Shown: positions 54,251-64,000 of the stretch, one piece after another
How the letters are laid out: each line of letters opens with the position of its first letter
Numbering within the stretch: the first letter of the stretch is position 1
NCBI GenBank assembly: GCA_029667085.1
Contig: JARUHJ010000008.1
Location: forward strand, 1-64,000
DNA from: Deltaproteobacteria bacterium IMCC39524
Lineage (GTDB): Bacteria; Desulfobacterota; Desulfuromonadia; Desulfuromonadales; BM103
Direction: 5' to 3'
DNA length: 64,000 bases
The notes under the pieces: model-generated
What the model was told of the DNA's origin: nothing
The model's input: only the letters and a program-made list of their open reading frames with translations
The model's database searches: none
Position numbers and translations under genes: made by a program

Positions 54251-54348
54251 ACAACTGTCTAGGGACATCAGTTTCCATTCCTAAAAAGGATTCCTGTTCC
54301 CTTGTTTACGCCGCCACGGGACCTCTCTCCCCCGGGCGGCGTTTTTTT
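54251..54348 (+). ncRNA. predicted sigma-54-dependent small RNA (~98 nt)
   Basis: The interval from the predicted start to the end of the T-tract contains no ATG. It can fold into a 5' arm (GGGA..CAG..TCCT-AAAA-AGGA..CTG..TCCC) and a 3' GC-rich terminator stem. The placement of sensor/activator gene, enhancers, sigma-54 promoter and short terminated unit resembles GlmY or CrcZ-type regulation. The transcript itself is unproven; the terminator could alternatively attenuate ptsP transcription. Confidence 0.65.
54309..54348 (+). terminator. strong intrinsic terminator
   Basis: CGCCGCC/GGCGGCG 7-bp stem, one bulged A, inner CGGG/CCCG 4-bp stem, 10-base loop, then seven T. Confidence 0.92.
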
Positions 54349-54498
54349 ATCTACCAGGACCGATCCAAATCCCAGTTGACAAGAGAAGAGACAGCCCCCT
54401 TAAAGAGACACCCTGAAATCTTCTCAATTTTTTAGTTCGCCAAAACATCAATCGTCAGCTATCATGCTGTTATAACTATCATCTAACACAGACAACAA

Positions 54499-56844
54499 AT
54501 GCCACGTACAGCTAAATCAAAAATTGGCGTCACCACTCTTGAAGATATCAGCGCGCTGATTCTGCAGTCGCACGATCTCGACGAGACACTGCGGAACATA
54601 GTCAATCTCGTAGCGCGACGCATGCATACAGACGTCTGCTCGATCTACCTCCTTGACGAAGACAATGAAACCCTGCGCCTGCAGGCATCGAAAGGTCTTT
54701 CACGTAAAGCTGTCGGTAAAGTCACCCTGCGTATCGGCGAAGGCCTGACCGGCATGGCCGCGCAAAAGCGCCATGCAATAGCCATAGAAGAACCTCAAGA
54801 CCATCCCAGTTACCGTTACTTCAAAGAGACTGGTGAAGAGAAATTTCACTCATTTCTTGGCATTCCGCTCTTCGATCGCAACAATCCTCTCGGGGTTATC
54901 GTTTTACAGACCAAGACCTCACGGCAGTTCAGCAAAGAAGAAATAAGCGCACTCTCGACTATCGCTTTCCAGATTACTTCTATTGTCGTCAACGCCCGCC
55001 TGCTAGACTCAATCCGCCTGCACCAGGAAGAAAGCCAGCGAGTCAGTGAAGCACTCGCCATGGCTCAACAGGGCATCACGGACGTTGAGCAAGCAACTGA
55101 AGACTCCCGCCAGAATACGCTTTCTGGTGTTGTCGCCTACCCAGGAGTTGCAATCGGTCCGGCGGCGATCCTCGAGGAGCGTCTCGGCTTTGCCGACATC
55201 CTGCACGAGGAGCAGATCGACATTGCAAACGAGTTGAAAAAACTCGAAAGCGCCCTGGAGAAGACCTGCATCCAGACCATCTTCCTGGAAAAACGCGTCG
55301 CTGAGCGGCTCAGTGAAAATGACGCAGCAATTTTTCACACACACCTGATGATTCTTGAAGATCGAAGTTTTATCAGGAAGCTTCAAAAGCAGATATCAAA
55401 CGGACACAGCGCCGCATATGCTCTTGAAAAAACCGTTGCCGACTACATCGAAGTCTTCCATAACATGCAAGACCCGTATCTTCGTGAACGCGCAACTGAC
55501 ATGGAAGATATAGGTCGACGCATTCTCGCTAACCTGGTCGGAGAAGCCACTGATCAGGTTCTGCACCTGAAGCACCCGAGCATTCTGGTTGCCCGGCAGA
55601 TTCTCCCCTCCGACATGGCTGCTCTCGACAACGAGCAGATCCTCGCCATTGTCACCGAAGTCGGAGAGAAGAACGCTCACGCCATAATCATGGCGAAGTC
55701 AATGGGGATACCAGCCATTGTAGACGTGCGTGGTGCTCTCAAGAACATTGCCCCCGAAGACAGCTTGATCGTTGATGGCAATACCGGCCGGATTTACATC
55801 AACCCCCTTGAGACGGTCAAGGACGAGTACCATCGGCTTCAGGTTGACCAGACGCGCGAGCTCTGCCGCCTTGAACAGTATCGCGACGAACCGGCAATGA
55901 CTGCTGACGGCCATCGCATTACCCTGCGTGCAAACATCGGATTGGTCAGCGACATTAATGTTGCCATGCGCTTCGGTGCCGAGGGCGTCGGTCTCTATCG
56001 TACAGAATTCCCCTATATGGCCCGCGGCGATTTTCCCAGCAGAGAGGATCAATACGAGCTTTACAGCCACGTGGTCAAAGCCTTTGCCGGCGAGACAGTC
56101 ACCATCCGGACTCTGGATATCGGGGGAGACAAAGGTCTCCCTTACTTCAGCCCACCCAAGGAGGACAACCCCTTCATGGGCTGGCGCTCGGTCCGTGTCT
56201 CCCTCGACAACCGGGATATTTTCCAAACCCAGATCGAAGCGATTCTCATGGCAGGATGCCACGGCCAGGTCAAACTGCTCTTCCCGATGATTTCGAGTAT
56301 GGATGAAACGATTGCATGCCTTGAAGTGATCAAGGAGGCCCGCGCCAATCTAACGAAAGAGGGCATTGAGTTTGCGGACAATGTTCCTGTCGGCGTCATG
56401 ATCGAAGTTCCTGCAGCCGTCAGGCTTGTCCCTCGACTTGCCAACAAAGTAGACTTCTTTGCCCTCGGCACCAATGACCTTGTGCAATACCTGCTGGCGA
56501 CCGATCGCAACAACCCTTTGGTCAGCAAGCACTATGACCCGCTCCATCCTGCCGTTTTACAAGTTCTTTACGAAGTCACCGACACAGCCCTTTCTATGGG
56601 AAAAGGCGTCAGCCTCTGTGGCGAGATGGCAACCGATCCGCTTACCCTTCTGTTACTGCTCGGCATGGGGCTTCGTGAATTCTCCATGCCCGCACCTTTC
56701 ATTCCACGCACCAAAGCCTTTCTCAAAGGGGTTTCACTGGCAACCGCCTGCAAGTGCTACACGGAAATTCATCGCATGGACAGCAGCACGGAGATTCGTG
56801 CGCACCTTGCTGAGATTCTTGAGGAAATTGAGCTGGGGTATTAG
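54499..56844 (+). CDS. ptsP: phosphoenolpyruvate-protein phosphotransferase PtsP (enzyme I-Ntr)
   Basis: 781 residues: N-terminal GAF domain (about 20-165), EI N-terminal helical domain (about 210-330), the phosphohistidine swivel with active His in 'NAHAIIMAKSMGIPA' (about 394), and the C-terminal PEP-binding barrel with 'GVGLYRTEFPYM' and 'LFPMISS'. It starts the nitrogen-type PTS relay to NPr and EIIA-Ntr, often tied to sigma-54 regulation. It follows the sigma-54 regulatory region in the same direction; read-through past the terminator could connect them. Confidence 0.95.
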   Translation: MPRTAKSKIGVTTLEDISALILQSHDLDETLRNIVNLVARRMHTDVCSIYLLDEDNETLRLQASKGLSRKAVGKVTLRIGEGLTGMAAQKRHAIAIEEPQDHPSYRYFKETGEEKFHSFLGIPLFDRNNPLGVIVLQTKTSRQFSKEEISALSTIAFQITSIVVNARLLDSIRLHQEESQRVSEALAMAQQGITDVEQATEDSRQNTLSGVVAYPGVAIGPAAILEERLGFADILHEEQIDIANELKKLESALEKTCIQTIFLEKRVAERLSENDAAIFHTHLMILEDRSFIRKLQKQISNGHSAAYALEKTVADYIEVFHNMQDPYLRERATDMEDIGRRILANLVGEATDQVLHLKHPSILVARQILPSDMAALDNEQILAIVTEVGEKNAHAIIMAKSMGIPAIVDVRGALKNIAPEDSLIVDGNTGRIYINPLETVKDEYHRLQVDQTRELCRLEQYRDEPAMTADGHRITLRANIGLVSDINVAMRFGAEGVGLYRTEFPYMARGDFPSREDQYELYSHVVKAFAGETVTIRTLDIGGDKGLPYFSPPKEDNPFMGWRSVRVSLDNRDIFQTQIEAILMAGCHGQVKLLFPMISSMDETIACLEVIKEARANLTKEGIEFADNVPVGVMIEVPAAVRLVPRLANKVDFFALGTNDLVQYLLATDRNNPLVSKHYDPLHPAVLQVLYEVTDTALSMGKGVSLCGEMATDPLTLLLLLGMGLREFSMPAPFIPRTKAFLKGVSLATACKCYTEIHRMDSSTEIRAHLAEILEEIELGY

Positions 56845-56881
56845 ACTGGGGACTGGGGACTGGGGACTGGGGACTGGGGAC
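56844..56881. repeat. 7-bp tandem repeat (GACTGGG)5
   Basis: Five exact copies of GACTGGG plus GAC. The first G is the last base of the ptsP stop codon. The unit resembles the ACTGGAGGCTAGGGG repeat arms at 19.8 kb, suggesting slippage amplification of such a sequence. Confidence 0.9.
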
Positions 56882-56984
56882 GCAACCACTCAGTTTAACT
56901 CATTAAATAACTGTACCATTGCTAATCATCTTTCTACTATCAATCCACGGACAGTTCACATAGAACAGCCCCCTAGCATCCAAC

Positions 56985-57015
56985 AAAAAAGGCGACAGAT
57001 CCCACATCTGTCGCC
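56985..57015 (-). terminator. intrinsic terminator of valS
   Basis: Perfect 10-bp stem GGCGACAGAT/ATCTGTCGCC with a 5-base loop and TTTTTT on the minus strand, about 24 bases after the valS stop. Confidence 0.93.
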
Positions 57016-57038
57016 CCTTACGTTCTATAGCTCTTTTC

Positions 57039-59696
<2,658 letters not shown>

Positions 59697-59754
59697 CAGT
59701 GTCGCATCCTTCCAACATGGCGAATTCGGCGTTTTTCTCTGCAGCCGACAAAAG

Positions 59755-59783
59755 GAAATGGGGATTTTAGCAATCCCCATTTC
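59755..59783 (-). terminator. terminator between receiver protein gene and valS
   Basis: Perfect 10-bp stem GAAATGGGGA/TCCCCATTTC with a 9-base loop, then CTTTTGT on the minus strand. Confidence 0.75.
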
Positions 59784-59813
59784 ACACGTCAATCTATTGT
59801 CTGCCAGTTACTG

Positions 59814-61202
59814 TCAGGCGGCAGTGTCTTTGATCTTGCGTATCTCTTCACGGATCAGGTTTTCGGCAAGATCTGGGACAACTTCCCAGGCAACCCGCTC
59901 CAGAATTGATCCAGCCAGTTTTTCCACGACCTTGGTGACAACCTTTTCGATAATCTCTTCGATTTCGTCTTCACCCATCGCAGAAGCTTTCGCTTCTACA
60001 TCCACAGCAGAGACTGCGGCAGCAACAGGAGCAGCGTCCTCGATGACAACTTCAGGAGCTTCTTCGACTGGGGCAGACTCCACCACAGGCGCTTTAAAGA
60101 CCGGAGCAGCGGCAATCACAGGCTCATCAACAAAGACGTCGACTTCTTCCGCTTCTGGAGTCGCACTCACTTCAGGGGACACTGCGATCGGTTCCGCTGC
60201 TGCAAAAACATCTTCATCTTCAATAGCAGCCACTTCAGCAACAGGCTCCGCAAAGACATCTTCAGCCACTTCGTCACGCGACCAAGCCGCAAGAGTCTGC
60301 TCTGGCATCGCCGGCTCGAGGTCTTCCTCGCCCAGGATATCATCATCTCCCAGAGGCATGATCTCGTCCTCGTCCATATCAAAAACATCGAGGTCGGCAC
60401 TAACCGTCGGCAGCTCTTCCACTTCACCAAAGTCTGCAACCGGAAGTTCTTCTATTTCCTCAAACTCTGTAACCGGTAGAGGTTCTTCATCGGCGAAAGC
60501 AAAGTCATCTTCGACGGCTGCAACCGGCTCATCTGCAATAAAGGCTTCTGCGGCAACTGGCGCCGATTCCGTTTCGGTGGCAACCTCACTCCAATCATCT
60601 GCAACAGCAGGCTCGGACTCTACGGCAGGCGTCTCTTCCTCGAAAGAGATATCTCCAAAAGGATCCTCGGACGCAGCACTCTCTACCGGTTCGGCGGTAG
60701 CGACTTCATCAAAAGCAGCAAGAGGCTTCTCTTCTATGGCAAAGGCCTCAACCGCAGCAAGTTCCGATTCGACGGTGGGGACTGGTACAACAAAGGGCTC
60801 CGGCTCAGCCAAAGTTGCTGATTCAACCACGGCAGCGGCGCTGAGCAACTCAGCGACCTTATCAATCAGGCTTTGTGACTCAAAAGGTTTTTCAATCCAG
60901 GCGTCCGCTTTGCAACTGCGAGCTTTATCCTCGTCAAACGGCTCAAACGAACCGGCCAGGAGCAAAACAGGAACATGCTGAAGGGAAGGATCCTGTTTGA
61001 TCGCCGTGGTCAGTTCATAACCATTCTTTCCCGGCATGTAGACGTCGCTCATAATTAAATCTGGCTTGAGCTCCTGAGCTTTAGCCAACGCGGCATCACC
61101 ATTATCGGTGATAGTAAGCTCATAGTCCTCATGCGCAAAAGTAATCTGGATGACTTTTTGAATTGTTATACTGTCGTCGGCCAACAGCAGTTTCTTGCTC
61201 AT
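59814..61202 (-). CDS. receiver-domain protein with long acidic Ala/Glu/Val tail
   Basis: 462 residues. Receiver domain at 1-120 with ADD pocket, phosphoacceptor Asp in 'LIMSDVYMPG' and Lys in 'IEKPFES'. Then about 270 residues of Glu/Ala/Val/Pro low complexity, and a conserved helical C-terminal segment ('ERVAWEVVPDLAENLI') found in other deltaproteobacterial receiver proteins. Such architecture resembles FrzS-type polarity or motility adaptors. GGAGG precedes the ATG at 61202. A CheW-like gene follows upstream, hinting at chemosensory or motility signalling. Confidence 0.82.
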   Translation of the reverse strand: MSKKLLLADDSITIQKVIQITFAHEDYELTITDNGDAALAKAQELKPDLIMSDVYMPGKNGYELTTAIKQDPSLQHVPVLLLAGSFEPFDEDKARSCKADAWIEKPFESQSLIDKVAELLSAAAVVESATLAEPEPFVVPVPTVESELAAVEAFAIEEKPLAAFDEVATAEPVESAASEDPFGDISFEEETPAVESEPAVADDWSEVATETESAPVAAEAFIADEPVAAVEDDFAFADEEPLPVTEFEEIEELPVADFGEVEELPTVSADLDVFDMDEDEIMPLGDDDILGEEDLEPAMPEQTLAAWSRDEVAEDVFAEPVAEVAAIEDEDVFAAAEPIAVSPEVSATPEAEEVDVFVDEPVIAAAPVFKAPVVESAPVEEAPEVVIEDAAPVAAAVSAVDVEAKASAMGEDEIEEIIEKVVTKVVEKLAGSILERVAWEVVPDLAENLIREEIRKIKDTAA

Positions 61203-61343
61203 GCCAACCTCCTTGAGACCTTCAGTCCACAAAGCGTAAAATCCGGATCCTCGACAACATGGTTCAGATCCAGAAAACGATATTCACAATTGTTGATTTG
61301 ACACGTATCTTGATGAGAATCGAATCCGGGGATAGCGTCGGAA

Positions 61344-61694
61344 TCAACTTCTTCGTTTGTCGTTATTCTGACACTTAAACTGAGCAGAAGGCTTCACGCC
61401 GGTGACGTGATCTACCTTTACAGCCCAGGAAAAATCCGAACCCGCAAAAACCAGCAACTGACTCTCAACATTAGAATCCGGCTCCGGGGGTTCAAAAAGT
61501 GACATCAGGTTAGAGACTGCGAAATCCGTCTCACGGTCAACCATAAATCCGGTCTGCAAGGGTGAGTCAGGCCTCTCTAGCGCAGCCAATGCATCCTCAC
61601 CTTCACCACGGATTGCCAGCAAATTAGCAACCGGCATCACAAAGCCAATATCGTTCGCGTGAAAAACGATACGCAACGGGTCAGCATCAACCAT
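61344..61694 (-). CDS. short CheW-like protein
   Basis: A 116-residue protein whose beta-strand pattern ('LRIVFHANDIGFVMPVANL' and 'LLVFAGSDFSWAVKVDHVTGV') matches the CheW fold, though shorter than usual. CheW proteins couple receptors to CheA kinases. GGAG stands 6 bases before the ATG. It is 140 bases from the receiver gene, in the same direction. Confidence 0.68.
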   Translation of the reverse strand: MVDADPLRIVFHANDIGFVMPVANLLAIRGEGEDALAALERPDSPLQTGFMVDRETDFAVSNLMSLFEPPEPDSNVESQLLVFAGSDFSWAVKVDHVTGVKPSAQFKCQNNDKRRS

Positions 61695-61810
61695 GTTTTT
61701 CTCCGTTTACCGGAACTGCCAAATAGCTGTAAAGGCGCTGAAAAACTACCATATTGACTTCTCAGGTGTCAAGCCTCGCGGCAACTCTGCAAGCTTTTGG
61801 CACCACCCCA

Positions 61811-62851
61811 CTAAACTGCTTTCCAAGGTTGCGGGAAAAACAGCTTCTGATAAAGGTTCATGGCGTATCGGTCCGTCATCCCGGCCAGAAAATCTGCGAC
61901 CGCAATTTCGTCGCTCTCGCACCCTTCACCACGGCCACCGTAATCGTTCAATTCCCCCGGTCTTTCCATAAAATAAACAAAGAGTTCGCGTAGGACTCGA
62001 CTCGCTTTTCTAAATTCGTCCTCTATGGCACCAGCCATGTAAACATTCTCATGTAACCAGTCCCGCAGAGCAGACACCTGCTCCGCGACCGAGACAGAAA
62101 GCAACACAATTTCATAGCTCCCATTCATCGTTGTTTCGATCAGGTCGGTGACCATAGTGTTCAGCCTTTGCGAACTGTTCTCGCCGAGAGCTTCACGTAA
62201 ATTCTGAGGGACGTCCTCATGGCGAATCAAGCCACCACGGATCGCATCATCAAGATCGTGGTTAACATAAGCGATTACATCGGAAAGTCTCACCAACTGG
62301 CCCTCGAGTGTTTTCGGAAGATCTTCAGCTCGACGTCCGAGTAAAGCACCGCGCCCCTTGGAATGCTTGAGGATGCCGTCAACAACTTCCCTGGTAAGGT
62401 TGAGACCCGCTCCATTCTTCTCCAGTTTCTCTACGACTCTTAAGCTCTGATTGACATGATGAAAACCTCCAGGCAGAAGATCAGCAAGGACACGCTCACC
62501 GGCATGGCCGAAGGGCGTATGGCCGAGGTCATGACCCAGGGCAATCGCTTCGGTGAGGTCTTCATTCAAGCGCAAGGCTCTAGCCATAGTCCTGGCGATC
62601 TGGCTGACTTCAAGGGTATGAGTCAATCGGGTCCGGTAATGATCACCTTCCGGAGAGAGAAAAACTTGCGTCTTATACTTCAGACGACGGAAAGCTTTAC
62701 AATGCAGAATTCGATCTCTATCAACCTGAAAGACGGTTCTTACCGGGCACGCATCTTCAGGCAACCGTCGACCTTTTGAAGAACGACTGTGGCAGGCAGA
62801 TTCGCAGAGGACATTGGATTCGGTCGTTTCAATAACCTCTCTGACAATCAT
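61811..62851 (-). CDS. dgt: deoxyguanosinetriphosphate triphosphohydrolase-like protein
   Basis: A 346-residue HD-domain dNTPase hydrolysing dNTPs to nucleoside and triphosphate. 'CKAFRRLKYKTQVF', the His in 'RLTHTLEVSQIA', and HD in 'ALGHDLGHTPFGHAGE' form the metal site. GGAG precedes the ATG at 62851. Length is typical of the type 2 subfamily. Confidence 0.93.
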   Translation of the reverse strand: MIVREVIETTESNVLCESACHSRSSKGRRLPEDACPVRTVFQVDRDRILHCKAFRRLKYKTQVFLSPEGDHYRTRLTHTLEVSQIARTMARALRLNEDLTEAIALGHDLGHTPFGHAGERVLADLLPGGFHHVNQSLRVVEKLEKNGAGLNLTREVVDGILKHSKGRGALLGRRAEDLPKTLEGQLVRLSDVIAYVNHDLDDAIRGGLIRHEDVPQNLREALGENSSQRLNTMVTDLIETTMNGSYEIVLLSVSVAEQVSALRDWLHENVYMAGAIEDEFRKASRVLRELFVYFMERPGELNDYGGRGEGCESDEIAVADFLAGMTDRYAMNLYQKLFFPQPWKAV

Positions 62852-63074
62852 GTTTCTCCGTCTTTCGTATTAGCTGCTTACTGAAAGGATAGATTTATTA
62901 ACAAGCGGAACACTTACTAACAAACAGGTTACATCATATTCATCTAATAAAATCACAAAAAAAACAAAGATCTACCCTTTTGATCTTGATTATACAAATA
63001 AAGGCTGTATTACTAAAGGTTCATTTAAACAACAAACAATAGAGGCAAATTATTAATCAACAACGGAGGACATG

Positions 63075-63515
63075 ATGGCAACAATTCTTGAAATGGCGGC
63101 TGATATCGTAGCAGCCCATGCATCAACAACTAACATGACAAAAGAAGAACTTGTTTCTGAGTTGAATGATATTTACAACGCTCTTAACAGCCTGGAAAAA
63201 GGCGAAGCTATCACTGAGGCCACTGAAGACGAACCAGGTCCGGCAGTGACCCGCAAAAAAGCTTTTGGCAAAGACAAAATCTATTGCATGATCTGCGGCA
63301 AAGGCATGAAAACTCTCTCTCGCCATCTCAAGACATCTCACGACATGACAGCATCGGAGTATCGCAAGCAGTTTGACATTCCACGATCACAGTCTCTCGC
63401 GGCGAAAAGCTACTCGGAAAAGCGGCGTCAGATGGCAATAGACCGCGGCCTCGGCGAGAAGCTCGCCAAAGCAAGGGCAGAAAGAATCAAGGGAAAAGGG
63501 AAGAAAAAAAGCTGA
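63075..63515 (+). CDS. MucR/Ros family zinc-finger transcriptional regulator
   Basis: A 146-residue regulator. The zinc finger is 'CMICGKGMKTLSRHLKTSH' (about 75-93), followed by the conserved 'YRKQFDIP' stretch, and the N-terminal helix pair for oligomerisation. Ros/MucR proteins bind AT-rich DNA and control surface polysaccharide and other genes. The second of two adjacent ATGs has GGAGG at 5 bases. The AT-rich 200-base region upstream could be an autoregulatory target. Confidence 0.9.
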   Translation: MATILEMAADIVAAHASTTNMTKEELVSELNDIYNALNSLEKGEAITEATEDEPGPAVTRKKAFGKDKIYCMICGKGMKTLSRHLKTSHDMTASEYRKQFDIPRSQSLAAKSYSEKRRQMAIDRGLGEKLAKARAERIKGKGKKKS

Positions 63516-63823
63516 TGTTTTCTGGGGGCACTAGGGCTTGGATCTTGTGCCCCCAGGATTATGAGGCCGCTAAGAATTGAGACACATCCTACACCTTTAA
63601 ACCTTCACTCCCCCGAGCAAAGGATCCGAAGATAACTCCAGTCTGACCTGTAGTACTTCGACCCTTTCAGCAACGTCCTGCGTAGAAATAGCAATAGAGA
63701 ATTTTCTCCTTTGCTCAAAATGACGGATACGATAAATTAATCAGCATCTTAATGGAAGCGACCTGTTTAAAACTATAAGGCCGCGTGAAGCCGGTGCTTA
63801 ACCTATTAATACACAGGCTATAA
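63516..63823. other. intergenic region
   Basis: About 300 bases between MucR and the partial receiver gene; only the hairpin at 63522-63556 is recognised. Confidence 0.5.
63522..63556 (+). terminator. hairpin after MucR gene without T-tract
   Basis: Perfect 10-bp stem CTGGGGGCAC/GTGCCCCCAG with a 15-base loop, 6 bases after the stop. No T run follows, so it may protect the 3' end or act with Rho. Confidence 0.6.
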
Positions 63824-64000
63824 ATGAAGAACATTCTCGTTGCAGATAATCGCCCCGAACTTTTGGCAACCCTTGAGCCAATACTCAAGCACTGGGGCTA
63901 CCGTGTCTTATCTACCAGCAAAGCTGATCAGGTCATGCCTTTCATCAAGGAGAGCAGCCCAAGTCTTTTGATCATGGGTGAAGCTTTTTTTGCCGCTAAA
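63824..64000 (+). CDS. receiver-like domain protein (partial, 3' end outside window)
   Basis: 59 residues are visible: 'ILVADNRPELLATLEPILK' matches the start of a CheY-like receiver. At the place of the phosphoacceptor Asp the sequence reads LLIMGE, and one acidic-pocket residue is Asn, so it is probably a pseudo-receiver. No strong ribosome site; the ATG is the only sensible start. The rest lies beyond the window. Confidence 0.65.
   Translation, partial: MKNILVADNRPELLATLEPILKHWGYRVLSTSKADQVMPFIKESSPSLLIMGEAFFAAK

Larger units (their letters stand above)
54003..54498 (+). other. regulatory intergenic region with enhancers, sigma-54 promoter and sRNA
   Basis: About 500 bases between the activator and ptsP, all apparently regulatory: two palindromes (54043, 54109), a -24/-12 promoter (54224), a roughly 98-nt unit (54251-54348) and an intrinsic terminator. 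An open frame at 54067-54435 runs through all of these and is not a gene. A TTGACA at 54376 may be part of the ptsP promoter but lacks a good -10. Confidence 0.7.

Noticed and set aside
54067-54435. Open frame of 122 codons in the regulatory region
   Set aside because: It runs through the palindromes, the sigma-54 promoter and the terminator, has no ribosome site and its composition is not protein-like.

Overview
The window looks like a chromosomal segment of a strictly respiratory, metal- and nitrogen-active deltaproteobacterium of the Desulfuromonadales/Geobacter type. This is an inference from gene content: octaheme c-type cytochromes, a ResB cytochrome-maturation protein, several small receiver-domain regulators, a sigma-54 activator fused to an iron-hydrogenase-like domain, a MucR/Ros regulator, RNase E/G with a long basic tail, and DUF4388 and SPOR proteins. 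No rRNA, tRNA, CRISPR array, transposase or phage gene was seen.

Layout. 0-6 kb (minus strand): a partial resB, then a metal-flavoured cluster transcribed leftwards. It runs HMA/SurA-like fusion protein, DUF2318 protein, MacB-type permease, its ATPase, two small zinc-ribbon membrane proteins and a secreted Cys-rich protein. 6-12 kb: an M24 peptidase, then two octaheme hydroxylamine-oxidoreductase-like cytochromes flanking a SurA-like periplasmic protein; a CRP/FNR-type palindrome lies upstream. 12.6-18.5 kb: a frameshifted amino-acid permease with EIIA and TrkA-C domains, a second MacB-type ABC set with an OB-fold lipoprotein, HtpX, and a second Cys-rich secreted protein with the same C-terminus as the first. 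19-36 kb: housekeeping genes (ZIP transporter, MogA, MOSC, EF-G paralogue, CoaX, BirA, NadC, OmpA lipoprotein, MscS, DUF4388, ParA-like, ABC-F, Pta-N-like). 37-40 kb: RNase E/G. 40-46.2 kb: a gene-poor stretch with at least four copies of a roughly 100-bp structured repeat, plus a histidine phosphatase, a lipoprotein, a large MscS and lysine 2,3-aminomutase. 46-51.5 kb: a receiver protein, DppD/DppF, ecotin, YajQ and threonine aldolase. 51.6-56.9 kb: the sigma-54 regulatory locus and ptsP. 57-64 kb: ValS, a receiver protein with a long acidic tail, a CheW-like protein, Dgt, MucR and a partial receiver protein.

The most interesting part is 51.66-54.35 kb. A gene for an iron-hydrogenase-domain/sigma-54 activator is flanked by three near-identical 20-bp palindromes. 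Two of them lie about 130 and 200 bp upstream of a near-consensus -24/-12 promoter, which drives a roughly 98-nt unit without an ATG that ends in a strong intrinsic terminator. This reads as a dedicated sigma-54-dependent small RNA controlled by a redox or H2-sensing activator that may also repress its own gene. The second unexplained feature is the structured repeat family between 40.1 and 46.1 kb, which carries a boxA-like GCTCTTTAA and a terminator hairpin with compensatory base changes. Everything was read by eye, without database searches; family names rest on motif recognition.
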